Program-made: the position numbers and the translations under genes | NCBI RefSeq assembly: GCF_000485595.1 | Contig: NW_014577129.1 | Span: 270,074 to 304,594, forward strand | DNA length: 34,521 nucleotides | Direction of reading: 5' to 3' | DNA from: Priapulus caudatus | Taxonomy: Eukaryota; Priapulida; Priapulimorpha; Priapulimorphida; Priapulidae | Notes under the pieces: model-generated | Database searches by the model: none | What the model saw: only the letters and a program-made list of their open reading frames with translations | What the model was told of the DNA's origin: nothing | Part shown: one piece after another, positions 31,202 to 34,521 of the stretch | How positions within the stretch are numbered: the stretch's first letter is position 1 | Layout of the letters: each line of letters opens with the position of its first letter

Positions 31202-31372
31202 GGCCAAAACAAAATATATGTGTGGTTACCGTTACAAGCCGGAGAAAAATAGGGTAGGTAGGTAGGGAAAACATTTTATTTTCTTGAAATATTTTACTTT
31301 AAAGAAAATTGACAATTAAAATGTTTAGGGTCGGTCGGGAAACTGTAACCACACCTATATTTTGTTTTGGCC
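31202..31372. mobile_element. MITE with TAA target duplication (PIF/Harbinger type)
   Basis: The 32-bp inverted ends (GGCCAAAACAAAATATA-TG/GG-TGTGGTTAC) differ at two positions and are flanked by TAA at 31199-31201 and 31373-31375. A 3-bp TWA duplication is characteristic of PIF/Harbinger elements. The 171-bp interior is non-coding and holds GTAGG/TAGGG-rich sequence. Confidence 0.8.
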
Positions 31373-31375
31373 TAA

Positions 31376-32640
31376 CGCTCAAAAACCTTATGCACAAGTA
31401 GAGAATGCCGAATGGAAAATTCCTCCAATTGCATTCGACTATCATGGGTACTCTATGATAAGAAAACTTATATGTGGCCCTTGTGGAGGAGAGCACACTG
31501 GCAATCAGGAGATCAAGGAGAGCACATCAAGAAGGCACATCAAGGAGGCACATCAAGGAGAGCATATTGGCAATTAATGCAAATTAGTGTTAGCGATGAT
31601 TAAATGATTAAAGCCAATCAGAGTCAACTCCATATGTTACTATATGGTTCAAAAAGAATGAGATAAGATTGGTTATTTCTGGTCAATATATTACAGCTAA
31701 TGAAGAACTTTGATGAAAATTGGTTACTCGAATAAGTCAGATATGTGGGTAAATCGATAAACTGCCCACTTTACCGGTACATGTACATGAAGTGCACACA
31801 AGAATGCACACTACACACAGCTACTCACCAACAACTATCCCCTAAAACTATCGTATCTTTTTACGATTGCACACTGCAATGCCGACTCAACACACCTATA
31901 TTTGTCTACTACGCAAACTAATATATCTAACAGCATATTGTAGTAGTCGGTCGTCCACTCCTACTGTGAACAGAACCACCCAAAAACAGTGTTTCACTCC
32001 GCCATATGGAGGAGGCTTCACCAACATCCAGCACCCCTCTATATCTGCCTATCTGGAATAGATTTGCACCGAGGCACGGAAACAACGCCTACGACAAACA
32101 CTTACACCCAATGTACTTACAGAAAACGAAGAGACGACGTAGCCGAATATCAAGCACAGAACGCGAGGTAACCTGTGATACCGTACGATGGCACAAGCAC
32201 CCACACAGAATCAGCTAGAATACTGCCGGACTGAACGCGAGAGCAGCGACGAATAGCAAATGCTACTAGAGCGTATATAGCATACACACTATGTATGTAG
32301 CAGACGGAACGGAGCATTGAAGTCACGTGACCGCACAGATCAATACATGCCCATCCTACGCTAACACATCACCAGGCTCCAGCTTGTTACTACCATATAT
32401 ACAACACAGTACTGATGTCCAACTGCTAGCTAGCCGCTGCTGCCTGCGACCACGCACGTACGCAACTGCTGTATTAGACTGCTAGCAATCAGTATAGGGG
32501 TAGTTAGGGACTACGTCACGAATTTAGTCGTTAGTTTTAAAACATTTAAAAAAAATATTTCTAATGGTGATTGAACCATGAAACTTTTTATGTAGCGCAA
32601 TTATAACCTAAATTAGCTGAAAATAACCCTAGAACCTAGA
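31376..32640. other. No recognised gene; short 13-bp tandem repeat
   Basis: The only clear structure is three 13-bp GCACATCAAGGAG-type units at 31522-31560. Several short open frames overlap at 31867-32218 but have no recognisable features. Confidence 0.4.
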
Positions 32641-32905
32641 GGCTACTGTTCCTTTAATGTGTTCTAAATAACCCCAGAATAACTTTTTAGACGAAGTCTC
32701 TACTCAAAGCAGAACCTGAGATATGAGAGAAACTCCTTAAAAATAAGGTATGATGACAGAAGAAGGCTCTGCACATATTTTTCTTGGACCCCAGGCCGAG
32801 AATTTTGTCATTTCATGTTGAGATAGGTAAAATAGAACACACAAAAACTCAGCCCTAATGAAAATAATAAAAAAATTTATTTTGGCCTCTGTATAGCCCA
32901 CTCCT
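32641..32905 (-). mobile_element. Solo end of the 26824-28884 transposon
   Basis: This stretch is the reverse complement of 26824-27065 (TTCTAAATAACCCCAGAATA, GCAGAACCTGAGATATGA, CTTGGACCCCAGGCC, TATAGCCCACTCCT). It is followed by ATTAAAATTGTTACTTTTGC, the same flank seen at 28885. It therefore belongs to a duplicated segment rather than an independent insertion. Confidence 0.8.
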
Positions 32906-32919
32906 ATTAAAATTGTTAC

Positions 32920-33190
32920 TTTTGCTAATTGTTGCTTTGTTTCTGCTTTATTCCTTCTTCACCTTCCCCTGAAATTATCACATGATGGAGAAGTAATGTT
33001 GCTCTTCTGTATTGTTCCTTCCTCTCATTGCCCTGAAACTATTGCAAAACAAAGTATTGTTGTTGCTGTAGCCTTTATCCATTCTACCTTCTTCGCACTT
33101 CCTTGAAGCTATTTCCAAACAAGAGATGTTGCTGTAGACCTATTAAATTCTACCTTCCCATCTTTTCCGTAAAACTACTGCAAAATGGAG
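32920..33190 (-). repeat. ~65-bp repeats resembling the b561 start exon (copy B)
   Basis: Read on the - strand, four units follow the pattern ATAGTTTCAGGG, GAAGAAGGTAGAATGGATAA, AGGCTACAGCAACA. The best unit (about 33064-33120) has GAAGAAGGTA, then ATGGATAAAGGCTACAGCAA. The true exon has GAAGAAGGTA, then ATGGAGAAGGGCTACAGCAA. That is about 31 of 35 positions, with the splice-acceptor-like CAG in the same relative place. Confidence 0.7.
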
Positions 33191-33539
33191 TCTCCTATGC
33201 CCAAAATTATCTGTGAATCGAAATGTTTTCTGCTGTTGACGTACCACCTTGACATCCTTTACAATATATTCTCGTTAAAATAGATGTAATTTTCTGCTGT
33301 GCTTTGAGCCCACTTCCCTGTTGCTGTAATGCTTCTTTGTTTTTTTCAGCTGAAATGAAATGTTGACCGAAGCAACTTGGTATAAAGTGTCTTGCTCAAG
33401 GGCATAACAGGTTTTGACGGTGAAGAGCTTGCAAGCTCATGTTGACATATCTGTTACAAATGTACCGTCTTTAAATAAATAAATAAATATATAAATAATA
33501 AACTAGAAAGGGCAGTTGCCGCCAACTACATGTATCCCC

Positions 33540-34521
33540 CGTGTTCTCCCCAAGATGTGTAAGTATACAAAGTTTGGTCACGCTAGGTCAATTAGGGGCC
33601 GAGTTATAGAGCGGAAAGGAAATATGATGAAGGTCAAGGTCCAGGTCAATGTCAAATAAAGGTTGCAGTGACCTGGTTTCGGTACGCGACACACCTTCTC
33701 CCCAAGATGTGTAAGTATACCAAGTTTGGTCGCGCCCTGCTCTATAACTTGGCCCCTAATTGATCTAGCGCTATCAAACTTGCTATACTTACACATCTTG
33801 GGGAGAATGTGTGTCACGTACCAAAACCAGGTCACTGCAGCTTTTATTTGACCTTGACCTTGACCTTGATCATATTTCCCTTCCGCTCTATAACTCGGGC
33901 CCCTAATTGACCTTTGACCTTGATCATATTTCCCTTGGTAAAGGTCAAATAAAGGTCGCGATGACCTGGTTTTGGTACGCTGCTCACCACCTTTCCAAGA
34001 TGTGTAAGTATACCAAGTTTGGTAGCGCTAGGTCAATTAGGGGCCTGAGTTAGAGAGCGGAAGGGAGATATGATCAAGGTCAAGGTAAAGGTCAAATAAA
34101 GGTCGCAGTGACCTGGTTTCGGTACGCGACACACATTCTCCCCAAGATGTGTAAGTATAGCAAGTTTGGTAGCGCTAGGTCAATTAGGGACCGAGTTATA
34201 GAGTGGAAGGGAAATATGATCAAGGTCAAGGTAAATGGTAATAAAGGTCGTAGTGACCTGGGTTTGGTAGCACTAGGTCAATTAAGGGCCGAGTTATAGA
34301 GCGGAAGGGAAATATGAGCAAGGTCAAGGTAAAGGTCAAATAAAGGTCGCGACCTGGTTTTGGTACGTGACACACATTCTCCCCAAGATGTGTAAGTATA
34401 GCAAGTTTGGTAGCGCTAGGTCAATTAGGGGCAGAGTTATAGAGTGGAAGGGAAATATGACCAAGGTCAAGGTCAAGGTCAAATAAAGGTAGTGACCTGG
34501 TTTTGGTACGCGACACACCTT
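33540..34521. repeat. ~146-bp satellite rich in AGGTCA half-sites
   Basis: Units share CCCCAAGATGTGTAAGTATA, AAGTTTGGTAGCGCTAGGTC, AATTAGGGGCCGAGTTATAG, AAGGTCAAGGTCAAATAAAG and GTGACCTGGTTT. Clear starts lie near 33549, 33700, 33994, 34140 and 34381. One unit and a piece of another are inverted at 33735-33945. The array runs off the end of the window. It matches the noisy array at 29547-30185. Confidence 0.95.

Overview
This looks like nuclear DNA from an invertebrate animal. It has spliced genes with GT-AG introns, two conserved animal membrane-protein genes, LINE, SINE and DNA-transposon remnants, satellites, and internal TTAGGG-type repeats. Nothing fixes the species. The indel-rich repeats and one 10-N gap indicate a long-read assembly with unpolished patches.

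Layout. (1) 1-5010: no recognised gene. It holds several small foldback elements, an internal telomere-like tract (715-796) and a 1.3 kb dispersed repeat (3682-5010). (2) 5089-13944, + strand: GHITM/TMBIM5, the mitochondrial inner-membrane member of the Bax-inhibitor family. Four clean exons (7201-7399, 9914-10012, 10546-10720, 13863-13944) join in phase and give the C-terminal 184 residues. Two upstream exons (about 5089-5223 and 5982-6157) are readable only through small indels. Its introns carry a broken LINE, a SINE fragment, a second copy of the dispersed repeat, a 64-bp minisatellite beside the N gap, and a Harbinger-like remnant. (3) 13945-17584: 3.6 kb between the convergent genes, with two related foldback elements in opposite orientation. 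(4) 17585-26720, - strand: a complete cytochrome b561-family gene. Its four coding exons total 774 nt (257 aa) with matching phases. The 7.3 kb intron after the start exon is built from three higher-order blocks. Each block pairs a 100-bp tandem repeat, which copies the intron's 3' splice site plus the first 50 nt of the next exon, with a G-rich 27-bp minisatellite. (5) 26779-34521: sequence upstream of the b561 gene. It has repeat units resembling the gene's own start-codon exon, a 2.1 kb DNA transposon with long inverted repeats and a decayed ORF, a roughly 146-bp satellite rich in AGGTCA half-sites, a TAA-flanked MITE, and a direct segmental duplication of the transposon end plus satellite.

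The main signals are: tandem amplification of exon starts together with their splice acceptors, at two places around one gene; and a group of foldback elements with 9-bp target duplications, several carrying telomere-like repeats in the loop. The two genes show no direct functional link. One product acts in mitochondrial ion handling and cristae, the other in transmembrane electron transfer from ascorbate.
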